Assembly: GCF_000148725.1 (NCBI RefSeq)
Contig: NZ_GL476319.1
Span: 398,377 to 453,625 of the forward strand
Direction of reading: 5' to 3'
From: Roseibium sp. TrichSKD4
GTDB lineage: Bacteria; Pseudomonadota; Alphaproteobacteria; Rhizobiales; Stappiaceae
Length of the DNA stretch: 55,249 nt
Under the pieces are notes generated by a model. It was not told where the DNA came from. It did no database searches and was given only the letters and a program-made list of their open reading frames with translations. The position numbers and the translations under genes are program-made. Below, piece after piece: positions 1 through 8,672 of the stretch (the first letter of the stretch is position 1; each line of letters starts with the position of its first letter).

Positions 1-732
1 AAAAGCCCCGCGAATAGATCCAATTCCACCGATCACAATCACCACAAAGGCGAGGATCAAGAGATTATCGCCCATGCCCGGTTCAACGGACAGGATTGGA
101 GCGGCCATGATACCGGCAAAACCTGCCAGCATTGTTCCAAATCCAAACACGATCATGAACAAACGGCGGATATTGACGCCCAGCGCTGCGACCATGTCCG
201 GATTTGTTGCCCCTGCCCGCACCAGCATTCCGATGCGTGTGCGTGTTACAAGAACATAGAGAAGCAAGGCAACACCGAGGCCAGAGCCAATCAGGGCGAT
301 GCGATATATCGGATACCGCAGATTATCCATGAGCTGGAAAGATCCATCGAATGCAGCCGGGATCGGCAAGGATAAGGGCGCCGCGCCCCATATCACCTTC
401 ACCGCTTCATTGAGAAAGATAATGACACCGAAGGTTGCCAACACCTGATCCAGATGGTCTCGATCATAAAGATGCCGGAAGATCAAAAACTCAAGCGCCA
501 GCCCCGCGAGCAAAGAGACTATGAGCGCAAACAGCAACGCCAGCCAGAATGACCCGGTGAGCTGGTACCCGGCAACAGCCAGGTAGGCCCCCAGCATATA
601 TTGAACCCCATGGGCCAGGTTGATGAAGTCCATCACCCCAAAAACGAGCGTAAGTCCCGCAGCGATCAGGAACAAAAGCACACCAAGCTGAAGGCCGTTC
701 AGTGTCTGGACAGCAAGAAGAGTTGCGCTCAC
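1..732 (-). CDS. livH: Branched-chain amino acid ABC transporter permease, LivH type (3' end beyond window)
   Basis: Translating the minus strand from a GTG at 732 gives a hydrophobic protein with the typical LivH opening (LNGLQLGVLLFLIAAGLT, then VFGVMDFINLAHG). Further on it has the RTRIGMLVRAGATNPDMVAA cytoplasmic loop that contacts the ATPase in this family. The frame stays open to the window edge, so the C-terminus is missing. No in-frame ATG lies upstream of the GTG before about 780. LivH is one of the two inner-membrane permeases of the high-affinity Liv importer. It follows livJ on the same strand across a strong hairpin (774-799). LivM and the two ATPases presumably lie outside the window. 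Confidence 0.88.
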   Translation of the reverse strand, partial: MSATLLAVQTLNGLQLGVLLFLIAAGLTLVFGVMDFINLAHGVQYMLGAYLAVAGYQLTGSFWLALLFALIVSLLAGLALEFLIFRHLYDRDHLDQVLATFGVIIFLNEAVKVIWGAAPLSLPIPAAFDGSFQLMDNLRYPIYRIALIGSGLGVALLLYVLVTRTRIGMLVRAGATNPDMVAALGVNIRRLFMIVFGFGTMLAGFAGIMAAPILSVEPGMGDNLLILAFVVIVIGGIGSIRGAF

Positions 733-773
733 AGCACAATATCCATTTTGATCATTGAGTTTAAGTTTGGACC

Positions 774-803
774 ACCGGGCAGGTCACGCCCTGCCCGGTT
801 TTA
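774..803 (-). terminator. Hairpin in the livJ-livH gap
   Basis: ACCGGGCAGG (774-783) pairs with CCTGCCCGGT (790-799): ten bp around a 6-nt loop. On the minus strand no U-run follows it, whereas on the plus strand TTTT does. Between a binding-protein gene and its permease such a hairpin usually protects the upstream mRNA or attenuates the downstream genes. That role is inferred. Confidence 0.5.
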
Positions 804-824
804 GCCCAAAGCCAAGCAGTTAGC

Positions 825-932
825 TTACATTCTGCACTTGCCGGCGTAAGCATCGGTCTTATCGTCAAAGACTTCTCCACCGCTCAGTGACAAACGCCCC
901 GTCTTCGAAACTGCTTTCACAAGATAGAAGTC
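825..932 (-). other. Displaced 3' end of livJ in the next frame
   Basis: Immediately after codons for FPVQ (ending near 933) the minus strand continues one frame over as DFYLVKAVSK and then EVFDDKTDAYAGKCRM, stopping with TAA at 827-825. This is the kind of C-terminus expected of a LivJ-type protein, unlike the TSIL-stop read in frame. One extra G at CAG/ACTTC (plus strand 931-933) would rejoin it. Confidence 0.7.
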
Positions 933-1978
933 TGAACAGGGAACTGGTTGTTATTGAACTTGAAGTCCCCGCGCACGCTTTCGAACGGAGCAGTTTTCAA
1001 AGCTGCCATCAAGGCGTCCTTGCTTTTGTCTCCACCCGTCTTTTCCAGAGCGCCATCGATCAACCGCGCAGCATCATAGCCTTGCGCAGCATAGAGTGAC
1101 GGTGCGTAGCCATACTCCGCCTTGAAATCAGCCACAAATTTGGCGTTGGCGGGGTTGTCCAGATTGGAAGCCCATTGTGCCCCGGCAAAAAGTCCAACAG
1201 CGGTATTCTGCGTTGCCGGCAGGGTTGTTTCATCCACTGTAAACGCAGACAGGAACGGGATTTCACCCTTCAAACCCGCCTGATCATATTGCTTGACCAG
1301 ATTTACACCCATGCCACCCGGCATGAAGGTGAAAATTGCATCCGGCTTGGCGTCTGCAATGCGCGCCAGTTCAGCTGAGAAGTCGAGCTGGCCAAGTTTG
1401 GTGTAAATCTCGTCGGCAACTTCGCCTTCATAGTGGCGTTTGAAGCCCGCAATCGCGTCTTTGCCTGCCTGATAGTTCGGGGCCATGACAACAACTTTGC
1501 CGTAGCCTTGTTGTGTCGCATGCTTGCCCATCACCTCGTGGTTCTGGTCATTCTGCCAAGAGGTGGAGAAGAAGTATGGGCTACAGCCCTTGCCCGCAAT
1601 CGGAGACGGACCGGAATTTGCGCCAACGAAAATCGTCTCCGACTGAATGACTGGCTTATAGACAGCCATCATCACGTTGGAAAACACAACGCCCGCCATC
1701 ATGTCGACCTTGTCGCGCTCCAGAAGGCCCTGCACCTTTGTCAGCGCCGCATCAGGCTTCAACTCGTCATCAACGACAAGGACTTCGGTTTCCAAACCGC
1801 CCAACTTGCCATCATTTTCCTTCACTCCCAGAAGGAAACCATCACGCATATGCTGCCCCAAAACAGCGGGAGGACCGGACAAAGTTGCCAGAAAGCCGAT
1901 TTTCAAGCTGTCTGCAGATGCAGCAGAAGCACCGCAAAGGATGGTAGATGCGGCTAATGCCGACAGGACTTTTTTCAT
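917..1978 (-). CDS. livJ: Branched-chain amino acid ABC transporter substrate-binding protein, LivJ type (3' frameshift)
   Basis: Periplasmic binding protein of the Liv system. Residues 1-22 form a Sec signal peptide (MKKVLSALAASTILCGASAA), and the mature part is a type-I periplasmic-binding fold starting LKIGFLATLSGPPAVLG. The start ATG at 1978 is preceded by GGGGAGA. In frame the protein ends abruptly (FPVQTSIL), about 30 residues short of the family. The missing end lies in the neighbouring frame (825-932), so the gene carries either a real 1-nt deletion or a sequence error. LivH follows on the same strand. The family also includes amide and urea binders, so the exact substrate is not certain. 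Confidence 0.88.
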   Translation of the reverse strand: MKKVLSALAASTILCGASAASADSLKIGFLATLSGPPAVLGQHMRDGFLLGVKENDGKLGGLETEVLVVDDELKPDAALTKVQGLLERDKVDMMAGVVFSNVMMAVYKPVIQSETIFVGANSGPSPIAGKGCSPYFFSTSWQNDQNHEVMGKHATQQGYGKVVVMAPNYQAGKDAIAGFKRHYEGEVADEIYTKLGQLDFSAELARIADAKPDAIFTFMPGGMGVNLVKQYDQAGLKGEIPFLSAFTVDETTLPATQNTAVGLFAGAQWASNLDNPANAKFVADFKAEYGYAPSLYAAQGYDAARLIDGALEKTGGDKSKDALMAALKTAPFESVRGDFKFNNNQFPVQTSIL

Positions 1979-2367
1979 AGACGTTCTCCCCTCGATGAAA
2001 GGGCCGGTTCAGTCCGACCTGAATCATTGATAACTTAACTTATAGTTGGGTCAGGGATGTAAAATCCCGCCAAAAGTATTTTAAGCATAAAATATTGAAG
2101 CTGTTAACCCCTCGAGCAACGAAACAATCTTTTAGATTTGAGCCATCAAGCCTCACATCGTTACACCCTCGTATAAATTGACAGGGATAACCCCTTCATG
2201 TTTTGACATTTCATGGGGAAGGCACAACTATTGCGCCTGCGTAAATTCGCATGCCGCATTCTTGACCTTTTTTCGGAGCAGGTATGAGAGTTACCTGCAA
2301 TCGGAAATCGCAAAATGCGGTCCCATAATCGATAATTTGCGCCAAGAAGCACCTGCAAGGTTCAGTC
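1979..2367. other. Intergenic region upstream of livJ and the SH3-domain gene
   Basis: 389 bp between two divergently transcribed genes, so promoters for both must lie here. The half nearer 2367 contains TTGACA-like hexamers (around 2178 and 2271), but I could not pair them convincingly with -10 elements. I see no credible gene and no clear operator. Confidence 0.4.
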
Positions 2368-3426
2368 ATGTTGCTAATTCGAGAGCCAAACAACAGCCCT
2401 GCTTCCCATTTAAAATCATCACAAAACTCTGATTCTGATATTGGTTCTTCCAAAAAATTGACACCGGCCGACACAAAACTTACCCCGACACCACCCCGTA
2501 AACCTGCTGTTTTTTCTGCTCCTCCAGCTCCGGCTCGCAAACAAATTCGCTGGGCAGACGAAGCTCATGTTGTGATTGAGCCAGCAGAAAGAGCACCATC
2601 AACTAATCCCGTCGCAGCTTCAGACATTGCCAGCGGCAAAGGCCCGTTTTCAACGATCGCTCGTGGCTTGCTGACAGCCTCACTTTGTGTGGTCATCGTT
2701 GGGACCGGGATCACACTCTATCTGGCCCGACCAGATAAAAACACTGCTGCAAGCTCGTCCAATGGACCTGTCACGCAGGTGATCCGCACCAGCGCCGATA
2801 TGGGCGTTCCACTTTCCGCGCAATTGGCCGCAAGCACCATCGAGCAACCAGCTCCCTCAGACCGTTTTGTTGATATCTTCAGCGTGGTGGCGAATAACAC
2901 GTCCTATCTGGAAGAGCAGCTGAAGCAGGAAGCTCTGGCTCAGCTGAAGCAACTACAAACAACAGCGGCCCTGCCTCAGGCGTCCTCCGAGGTTCTGGCA
3001 ATTCAAACAGCCCTGACCACCAGCTCAATCTCCGAACCTGATAGGCCCAACACCTCTCTCGGGTATGCGGACGACAACAAGTCAACCACACCAGCACAGG
3101 CAGCACTTGATGCCGTTGCGCCCAAAAAAGCTGAACCTGAGGCGATCAATCAATCAGCAGAGCGAACGGCTAAGGTCACTCCCGCAAAAGAACCAGTTCA
3201 GACCCAGCCCAAAGCAACCACTTCAACAGCTGCCAACGGCCCCAGCGGACGGATAACGTCCGCCGTTAACATGCGCCGTTCAGCCCAAAACGGCTCTACT
3301 GTTCTGGCCGTTGTGCCAACGGGCGCAAATGTAACGGTCAATTCCTGCGACAAGTGGTGGTGCTCGATCACATTTGAGAGCAAGACCGGGTATGTGGCTC
3401 GCCGATTTGTAGACCGGGCGGGATAG
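2368..3426 (+). CDS. Membrane-anchored protein with C-terminal bacterial SH3 domain
   Basis: 352 residues. The N-terminal ~95 residues are cytoplasmic, low-complexity and Pro/Ser-rich. One transmembrane helix follows at about 98-118 (ARGLLTASLCVVIVGTGITL), so the rest is periplasmic. The middle is Ala/Gln/Lys-rich and probably disordered. The last ~60 residues form an SH3_3 domain: RITSAVNMRRSAQNGSTVLA, then VPTGANVTVNSCDKWWC and ending GYVARRFVD. Such domains usually bind peptidoglycan or wall peptides, which suits the lytic transglycosylase downstream. The start ATG has AAGG about 10 nt upstream. No specific function can be named. Confidence 0.8.
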   Translation: MLLIREPNNSPASHLKSSQNSDSDIGSSKKLTPADTKLTPTPPRKPAVFSAPPAPARKQIRWADEAHVVIEPAERAPSTNPVAASDIASGKGPFSTIARGLLTASLCVVIVGTGITLYLARPDKNTAASSSNGPVTQVIRTSADMGVPLSAQLAASTIEQPAPSDRFVDIFSVVANNTSYLEEQLKQEALAQLKQLQTTAALPQASSEVLAIQTALTTSSISEPDRPNTSLGYADDNKSTTPAQAALDAVAPKKAEPEAINQSAERTAKVTPAKEPVQTQPKATTSTAANGPSGRITSAVNMRRSAQNGSTVLAVVPTGANVTVNSCDKWWCSITFESKTGYVARRFVDRAG

Positions 3427-3429
3427 CCA

Positions 3430-3881
3430 ATGGCGCGCCTGCACCGAACCTTTCCATTTGTGCTGGCGCTGCTTCTGCCAACTTCCTCTGCTCTTGCTGG
3501 CGGACGGACTGCGTGATCTACGCACCGATATGCAACAGTTACGCAAACGACAGTCTGCTTGGCGACACTGTCAGTGGCGGCATGGCAGGTGCTGTCACTG
3601 GCGGGGAATGGGAAGGCCAAAGTGGAGCCGAACGCGGTGCGCGAGTTGGCGGCGCCCTTGGCGTCCTAAACAATCTTGGTTCGCTACCCGGTGGTTGGCA
3701 GGCGCTTTACGACACGGCCTATCAGCTTTGTGTTCAAGGCAACACGACTTCCAATCAACCGATCCCGGGCGCAGGTCACATTCGCAGTCATTGCGGATCT
3801 TCAGCACGCTACAACGCCCCACTGAGAGACCCCAGAACCGGCGGCATTTCAGCAGGCTCAGCGCGCCCAGGTTGCCCCTAA
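3430..3881 (+). pseudogene. Small exported Cys-containing protein, broken by a frameshift
   Basis: From ATG 3430 the frame encodes a clear signal peptide (MARLHRTFPFVLALLLP then TSSALA) but stops at 3514-3516 just after the cleavage site. In another frame, through about 3507-3513, reading continues DCVIYAPICNSYANDSLLGD. A Gly-rich stretch (GGMAGAVTGG, GARVGGALGVLNNLG) follows, with a stop at 3881. One extra base near 3506 (CGGAC to CGGGAC) joins signal peptide and mature part. The last ~30 codons are also doubtful, since another frame reads ESNYTCPDEKPIGIG to a stop near 3940. It sits 3 nt after the SH3-domain gene and is probably cotranscribed. I do not recognise the family. Confidence 0.5.
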
Positions 3882-4000
3882 TCGACTTCGGGAAAGCAAT
3901 TACACTTGTCCAGATGAGAAACCGATCGGGATCGGTTGACGTTGCGCGTGCAAACAAGTCAACTTGCAGTCACAAGACTGAATTGCCAATAGGGATTCTC

Positions 4001-5185
4001 ATGCCATTGCCTTGCCGTCATTTGCTTCTTCCTGCTCTTGCTCTCACCCTGTCAATTGCCCCGGCTTTCGCTCAGCAATGCGGCGGCGATTTCCGCCAGT
4101 TCCTTGCAGGAGTGAAAAAGGAGGCCGTTGCCAAAGGTCTTTCTGCGAAAGCTGCCGACGCAACACTGTCTGGCGCTCAAATTGATCGCAAGGTTCTCGC
4201 CCGAGACCGTTCACAGGGCGTCTTCAAAATGCCCTTCATAAATTTCTCCCAGCGCGTGATCTCCGGTCACCGGATGCAGCACGGCGCGAAAAACATGAAG
4301 AAGTATTCCGGCATCTTCGCCCGCACCGAAAAGGAATATGGCGTCCCAGCCCCTGTGATCTCCGCCTTCTGGGCGCTGGAAACGGACTACGGTGCTGTCC
4401 AAGGCGACTTCAACACGGTCAATGCCTTGGCAACGCTCGCCCATGATTGCCGTCGCCCGGAACTCTTCCGCCCACAGCTGATCGCAGCCATTGAAATGGT
4501 GCAACATGGTGATCTTGATCCGCGCCGCACCACCGGCGCTTGGGCCGGGGAAATCGGCATGGTGCAAATGCTACCTGAAGACATCATCAAGTTCGGCAAG
4601 GACGGCAATGGTGATGGCCATGTCACTCTCAAAAAGAGTGCGGAAGACGCAATCCTGACTGCAGGCGCTTTCATCCAGAACCTTGGTTGGCGACGTGGTG
4701 ACCCATGGCTTCAGGAAGTTAAGGTTCCCGGCAATCTTGACTGGAGCAAAACAGGTCTCAAAACATCCATGCCGGTGGCCGATTGGGCCCGCCTTGGCAT
4801 CACAGCACGTTCCGGCAAACTGCGCACGGATCTGCCTGCATCACTGATCCTGCCGCAGGGACGGAAAGGCCCCGCCTTCCTCGCCTATCCGAATTTCGAT
4901 ATTTACCTCGAATGGAACCAGTCGTTTGTTTACACGACGACGGCGGCCTATTTTGCAACCCGCCTTGGCGGTGCACCGGTTTACAACAAGGGCAATCCGG
5001 ACAAGGGCCTGAACGACGCGCAAATGAAGCAACTGCAAACCAAGCTGCGCGCCATGGGTTATGACGTTGGCAAGATCGACGGCATTTTGGGTGCTGGCAC
5101 ACGGGGCGCTGTCCAGGACGTTCAGAAAAAGCTCGGCCTCCCGGCAGACGCTTGGCCAACCCCAACACTATTGAACAAACTATAA
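4001..5185 (+). CDS. Lytic murein transglycosylase, MltB type, with peptidoglycan-binding domain
   Basis: 394 residues from ATG 4001, which has AGGGA just upstream. The frame is open much further back, to 3458, but that stretch overlaps another gene and has no family resemblance. Residues 1-25 are a signal peptide. Residues ~28-320 form an SLT_2/MltB domain with catalytic Glu near 127 in SAFWALETDYGAVQGDFNT. Residues ~330-394 are a PG_binding_1 domain (MKQLQTKLRAMGYDVGKIDG). The enzyme cleaves MurNAc-GlcNAc bonds in the periplasm, leaving 1,6-anhydro ends. The mature N-terminus is AQQC, but the Cys context is not a standard lipobox, so it is probably soluble. Confidence 0.9.
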   Translation: MPLPCRHLLLPALALTLSIAPAFAQQCGGDFRQFLAGVKKEAVAKGLSAKAADATLSGAQIDRKVLARDRSQGVFKMPFINFSQRVISGHRMQHGAKNMKKYSGIFARTEKEYGVPAPVISAFWALETDYGAVQGDFNTVNALATLAHDCRRPELFRPQLIAAIEMVQHGDLDPRRTTGAWAGEIGMVQMLPEDIIKFGKDGNGDGHVTLKKSAEDAILTAGAFIQNLGWRRGDPWLQEVKVPGNLDWSKTGLKTSMPVADWARLGITARSGKLRTDLPASLILPQGRKGPAFLAYPNFDIYLEWNQSFVYTTTAAYFATRLGGAPVYNKGNPDKGLNDAQMKQLQTKLRAMGYDVGKIDGILGAGTRGAVQDVQKKLGLPADAWPTPTLLNKL

Positions 5186-5193
5186 AACAAACC

Positions 5194-5215
5194 GGTGGGT
5201 TCGCCCTCACCCACC
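5194..5215. terminator. Hairpin between convergent mltB-like and modC genes
   Basis: GGTGGGT (5194-5200) pairs with ACCCACC (5209-5215) around an 8-nt loop, at the point where the transglycosylase and modC converge. It overlaps the last codons of modC. It may act in both directions, but no long U-run is present. Confidence 0.35.
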
Positions 5216-6289
5216 CACATCTTCTGGTGCAATAGCCAATGTCTTGACGATGGCGTGGATAGAGACGCCTTCGGCGAGATCAAGACTATCGGCGGAACGA
5301 CGGGTCACGCGGGCGAGAACGGAGCCTGCCGGGGTTTTGACCGAGACAAGCGCCCCCGGCCCCTCGCCGCTTCTGATCGTCTCAACGGTTCCCGGCAAAA
5401 TATTGAGTGCAGACAGGCCCTCAGGTGCCTGACGCGACAAGATCACGTCCTGAGCCGGGATACGGACCCTCAAGCGGTGCCCCGTCGGCACCGGCACCTT
5501 GGGCAAAAGCAATCGGATACCGCCAGCATCCAGTTCAGAAAGACCATCTTCGTGGTGTGCAATCACCACAGCTTCAATCAATGCACCGGCAGCCCGCGCA
5601 CCGGCAGGCAGCACCATCGGATCGCCCAAAACTTCAACCGCCGGACCTTGCTTGGCGACTTTCCCATCCTCCAAGGCCACCACGGTCGTCGCCAATCGGC
5701 CGACCTCAGTGGGGGAATGACTGACATAAAGGATTGGCACGGACACTTCGTCCCGAAGACGTTCAAAAAACGGCAAAATTTCCTGTTTGCGCTCTTCATC
5801 CAGCGAGGCCAATGGCTCGTCCGCAAGGATCAGTTTCGGGTTGGATAACAGCGCCCGACCGATCCCAACCCGCTGCTTTTCACCACCAGAAAGCTTTTGA
5901 GGCCGCCGATCCAGCAAATGGCCAATGCCCAGCATCTCGACAATCCGGTCCAGCTCGGCAGACTGTTGAGATTGGCCAACAAACCAGCGGCCATACAGAA
6001 GGTTCTGACGCACATTCAAATGCGGGAACAACCGACCTTCCTGAAAGATGTAACCAAGCCGCCGCTTATGAGGGGGAAGATTTGTACCGGCCTCGCTGTC
6101 CAACAGTACCCAATCCTCGACCGAAATCCGCCCAGCCTTTGGGCTGAGGAGTCCAGCTACCGCGTTAATGATGGTTGTCTTGCCCGAGCCAGAGCGGCCA
6201 TACAGCACCGTGATTCCTGAAGGCGCTTCAAACTCGGCCTTCAAGGAAAAACTACCAAAGTCATGGGAAAGGCGAACCGACAGCGTCAT
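5207..6289 (-). CDS. modC: Molybdate ABC transporter ATP-binding protein ModC
   Basis: 360 residues. The ATPase domain has Walker A GRSGSGKTT (~32-40), signature LSGGEKQR, Walker B ILADEPLASLD and an H-loop in LYVSHSPTEV. The C-terminal ~80 residues (PVPTGHRLRVRIPAQDVILS onward) form the MOP/TOBE domain that binds molybdate in ModC. This domain separates it from sulfate, spermidine and iron ATPases. Its start overlaps the end of modB by 4 nt (ATGA), giving a translationally coupled modA-modB-modC operon on the minus strand. It supplies molybdenum for Mo-cofactor enzymes. Confidence 0.93.
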   Translation of the reverse strand: MTLSVRLSHDFGSFSLKAEFEAPSGITVLYGRSGSGKTTIINAVAGLLSPKAGRISVEDWVLLDSEAGTNLPPHKRRLGYIFQEGRLFPHLNVRQNLLYGRWFVGQSQQSAELDRIVEMLGIGHLLDRRPQKLSGGEKQRVGIGRALLSNPKLILADEPLASLDEERKQEILPFFERLRDEVSVPILYVSHSPTEVGRLATTVVALEDGKVAKQGPAVEVLGDPMVLPAGARAAGALIEAVVIAHHEDGLSELDAGGIRLLLPKVPVPTGHRLRVRIPAQDVILSRQAPEGLSALNILPGTVETIRSGEGPGALVSVKTPAGSVLARVTRRSADSLDLAEGVSIHAIVKTLAIAPEDVGG

Positions 6290-6975
6290 ACGCCACCTAC
6301 CCGCTTCGCGACCCGCCGCGACAGCATCTCGGACAGGAGCAACGCGCCCATGGATACAATGACGGAGACGATCACCAGTCGCAGCGCTGAGTTTTCGCCG
6401 CCCGGAACCTGCAGAAATGCATAAATTGCAGTTGGCAGGGTCTGCGTTTGTCCTGGAATATTGGACACAAAGGTGATCGTCGCACCGAATTCACCCATAG
6501 CCTTGGCAAACGCCAGAATGCTGCCCGCCAGTACACCGGGCAAGATTAACGGCAGCGTAACGGTCAAAAACACCCAGGGCGGCGAAGCGCCAAGCGTTGC
6601 ACTCGCCTGCTCCAGTTTGACGTCAACAGCCTCAATAGAAAGGCGAATAGCCCGGACCATAAGCGGAAAGGCCATGATCGCTGCCGCGAGGGCTGCACCC
6701 GTCCAGCGAAACGCAAACACGATGCCCAATTCTGCCAAGAAGCCGCCCAAGGGCGCTTTGGGAGCAAAGGTAACGAGAAGCAGATACCCTGTGACCACCG
6801 GCGGCAGAATAAGAGGCAGATGCACAATCCCGTTCAAAAGCTGACGACCGGGAAACGACCACCGCGCAAGCGCATAAGCAGTCAATACTCCAAGCGGAAG
6901 GCTGACCAGAGTTGCCCAAAAAGACACCTGCACCGACAGGTGAACCGCCTGCCATTCCGCCGGGCTCAGCATCAT
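6286..6975 (-). CDS. modB: Molybdate ABC transporter permease ModB
   Basis: 229 residues, about five or six transmembrane helices. The EAA loop carries MGEFGATITFVSNIPGQTQT, the ModB/CysT-type coupling sequence. The opening MMLSPAEWQAVHLSVQVSFW is typical of ModB. Both ends overlap neighbours by 4 nt (modA upstream, modC downstream). It forms the inner-membrane channel for molybdate. Confidence 0.93.
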   Translation of the reverse strand: MMLSPAEWQAVHLSVQVSFWATLVSLPLGVLTAYALARWSFPGRQLLNGIVHLPLILPPVVTGYLLLVTFAPKAPLGGFLAELGIVFAFRWTGAALAAAIMAFPLMVRAIRLSIEAVDVKLEQASATLGASPPWVFLTVTLPLILPGVLAGSILAFAKAMGEFGATITFVSNIPGQTQTLPTAIYAFLQVPGGENSALRLVIVSVIVSMGALLLSEMLSRRVAKRVGGV

Positions 6976-7799
6976 CCGCCCACTGCCCCAGCAACAGTCA
7001 AAAAACCATGAGCCTTGAGCAACGCTTGGGCCTCAAGGCTTTGGAGATAGGACATGAAATCCTTCGCAGCTTTGGAGCCCCGCCCATCCACCACAGCTGC
7101 GGGATACAGGATTGGAGGGTGGCTATCCTGCGGAAACCGGCCCAGAACAGTCACGTTGGGCTCAACAGCGGCATCTGTTTCATAAACAATGCCCAGTGAT
7201 GCTGCTCCTAGCGCCACTAAGGCCATTGCGGATCTCACATTGTTTGATTGCGCGACCTGTCCTTGAACACCCTGCCAGAGACCGAGATGTTCTAAAGCAG
7301 CCTTGCCGTAAATCCCCGCAGGTACTGCTTCAACCAGCGCCATGGCCAGTTGTCCGCCGTCAAGCGCACCGGCAAGATCAAACTTGGATGTGATTTCGGC
7401 CGGGTTGGTGTCAGACGGTGCGCCTGCACGGATCAACGCCAGTCGATTTCCTGCAAAATTGAACCGACTGTCCGGCTCTAGATACCGACCGCTCTCCAGC
7501 TGGTCCATCCAGTCGCGATTGGCCGAGATAAAGATGTCGGCAGGTGCGCCATATTCAATCTGACGGGCGAGAGCGGACGAGCCAGCAAAGGACAAGACTA
7601 TCTGGTAGCCGGTCCGTTTTTCAAACGTGCCTGCCAGATCCTCCAGAACGTTTTTCAAGCTGGCGGCCGCAAAGACCGTTACACTTTCTACCCTTGCGGT
7701 GGCAGCCATTTGCCCCAAGGCGTTGAAGCTCATCAGGAAAGCGCCAAGAAGCAGGATCAACCTGCTCCCGAAACGCCTGCCCTTCCTGATGATTTGCAT
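6972..7799 (-). CDS. modA: Molybdate-binding periplasmic protein ModA
   Basis: 275 residues. A signal sequence lies within the first ~35 residues (SRLILLLGAFLMSFNALGQ). The mature part starts VTVFAAASLKNVLEDLAGTF, the ModA hallmark. It continues with FAGSSALARQIEYGAPADIF, which includes the oxyanion-binding Ser residues, and ends with the usual KDFMSYLQSLEAQALLKAHG. It is first in the modABC operon. I searched the ~80 bp upstream for a ModE-type palindrome and saw none, so regulation is unknown. Confidence 0.92.
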   Translation of the reverse strand: MQIIRKGRRFGSRLILLLGAFLMSFNALGQMAATARVESVTVFAAASLKNVLEDLAGTFEKRTGYQIVLSFAGSSALARQIEYGAPADIFISANRDWMDQLESGRYLEPDSRFNFAGNRLALIRAGAPSDTNPAEITSKFDLAGALDGGQLAMALVEAVPAGIYGKAALEHLGLWQGVQGQVAQSNNVRSAMALVALGAASLGIVYETDAAVEPNVTVLGRFPQDSHPPILYPAAVVDGRGSKAAKDFMSYLQSLEAQALLKAHGFLTVAGAVGG

Positions 7800-7879
7800 G
7801 CCGATCCCGCTATGCTGACCTGAATTTTGCCAACAATTACAGCACCGACCACGAATGGCAATGGCCTAAACGAAGGGCT

Positions 7880-8647
7880 TTAGCGCGGTGCCATGCGGAT
7901 GGCACCATCGAGACGGATGGTTTCGCCGTTAAGCATGTCATTTTCGATAATAGCGCGAACCATCTTGGCATATTCCGTTGCCTTACCAAGACGAGATGGG
8001 AACGGCACCTGAGCGCCGAGAGAATCCCGCACCTCTTGAGGCAGGCCCATCAGCATCGGCGTCTCAAAGGTGCCTGGCGCAATTGTCATGACACGAATGC
8101 CGGATTTTGAAAGGTCCCGCGCGATTGGCAGGGTCATGCCTGCGACCCCCGCCTTGGATGCAGCATAGGCCACCTGCCCAATTTGGCCGTCAAACGCGGC
8201 AACAGATGCCGTGGAGACGATAACGCCGCGACCGCCATCCTCAGTGACAGGCTCTAGCCCCGCCATTCCCGTCGACGCCATGGCAATACAGCGGAATGAA
8301 CCCACAAGGTTCACATCGATCACCTTCTGAAACATGTCCATCGGATGTGGTTCACCGCGCGATGTGGTTTTGGCAACAGGAGCAATACCAGCGCAGTTCA
8401 CAAGAATGCGTTCCTGACCATGGGCCTCGCGACCGACCCTGAACCCGGCTTCTACGCTGGACTGATCCGTCACGTCGACTGATACAAACAGACCGCCAAT
8501 TTCCTTGGCAGTTGCCTCACCCTTTTCCGCATCCCGGTCAAACAATGTGACCTTTACCCCTTCAGCAGCCATCATGCGGGCTGTTGCAGCTCCCAATCCG
8601 GAAGCGCCTCCAGTTACAATTGCAGCTGTGTCTTGACCGATTTGCAT
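7880..8647 (-). CDS. Short-chain dehydrogenase, 3-hydroxyacyl-CoA dehydrogenase type II-like
   Basis: 255 residues. The NAD-binding Rossmann motif TGGASGLG is at ~12-19, NCAG at ~84-87, and the catalytic set S148, Y161, K165 is seen in STASVAAF and QVAYAASKAGVAG. The overall sequence (AMASTGMAGLEP, SKSGIRVMTIAPGTFETPML) resembles HSD17B10/2-methyl-3-hydroxybutyryl-CoA dehydrogenases used in isoleucine or fatty-acid breakdown. The substrate assignment is inference. Start ATG 8647 has GAGG 5 nt upstream. The gene stands alone and its promoter region contains a perfect inverted repeat (8673-8691). Confidence 0.85.
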   Translation of the reverse strand: MQIGQDTAAIVTGGASGLGAATARMMAAEGVKVTLFDRDAEKGEATAKEIGGLFVSVDVTDQSSVEAGFRVGREAHGQERILVNCAGIAPVAKTTSRGEPHPMDMFQKVIDVNLVGSFRCIAMASTGMAGLEPVTEDGGRGVIVSTASVAAFDGQIGQVAYAASKAGVAGMTLPIARDLSKSGIRVMTIAPGTFETPMLMGLPQEVRDSLGAQVPFPSRLGKATEYAKMVRAIIENDMLNGETIRLDGAIRMAPR

Positions 8648-8672
8648 GAATTCCTCATTGATTTAATTCTAT

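Noticed and set aside
3458-4000. A 181-codon open extension upstream of the lytic transglycosylase
   Set aside because: It is Arg/Gln-rich with no family resemblance, overlaps the small exported protein, and the true start at 4001 has a ribosome-binding site and begins a signal peptide.
7800-7879. A ModE-type palindrome or molybdenum riboswitch upstream of modA
   Set aside because: No matching dyad or conserved RNA element could be seen, and the gap to the next gene is only 80 bp.
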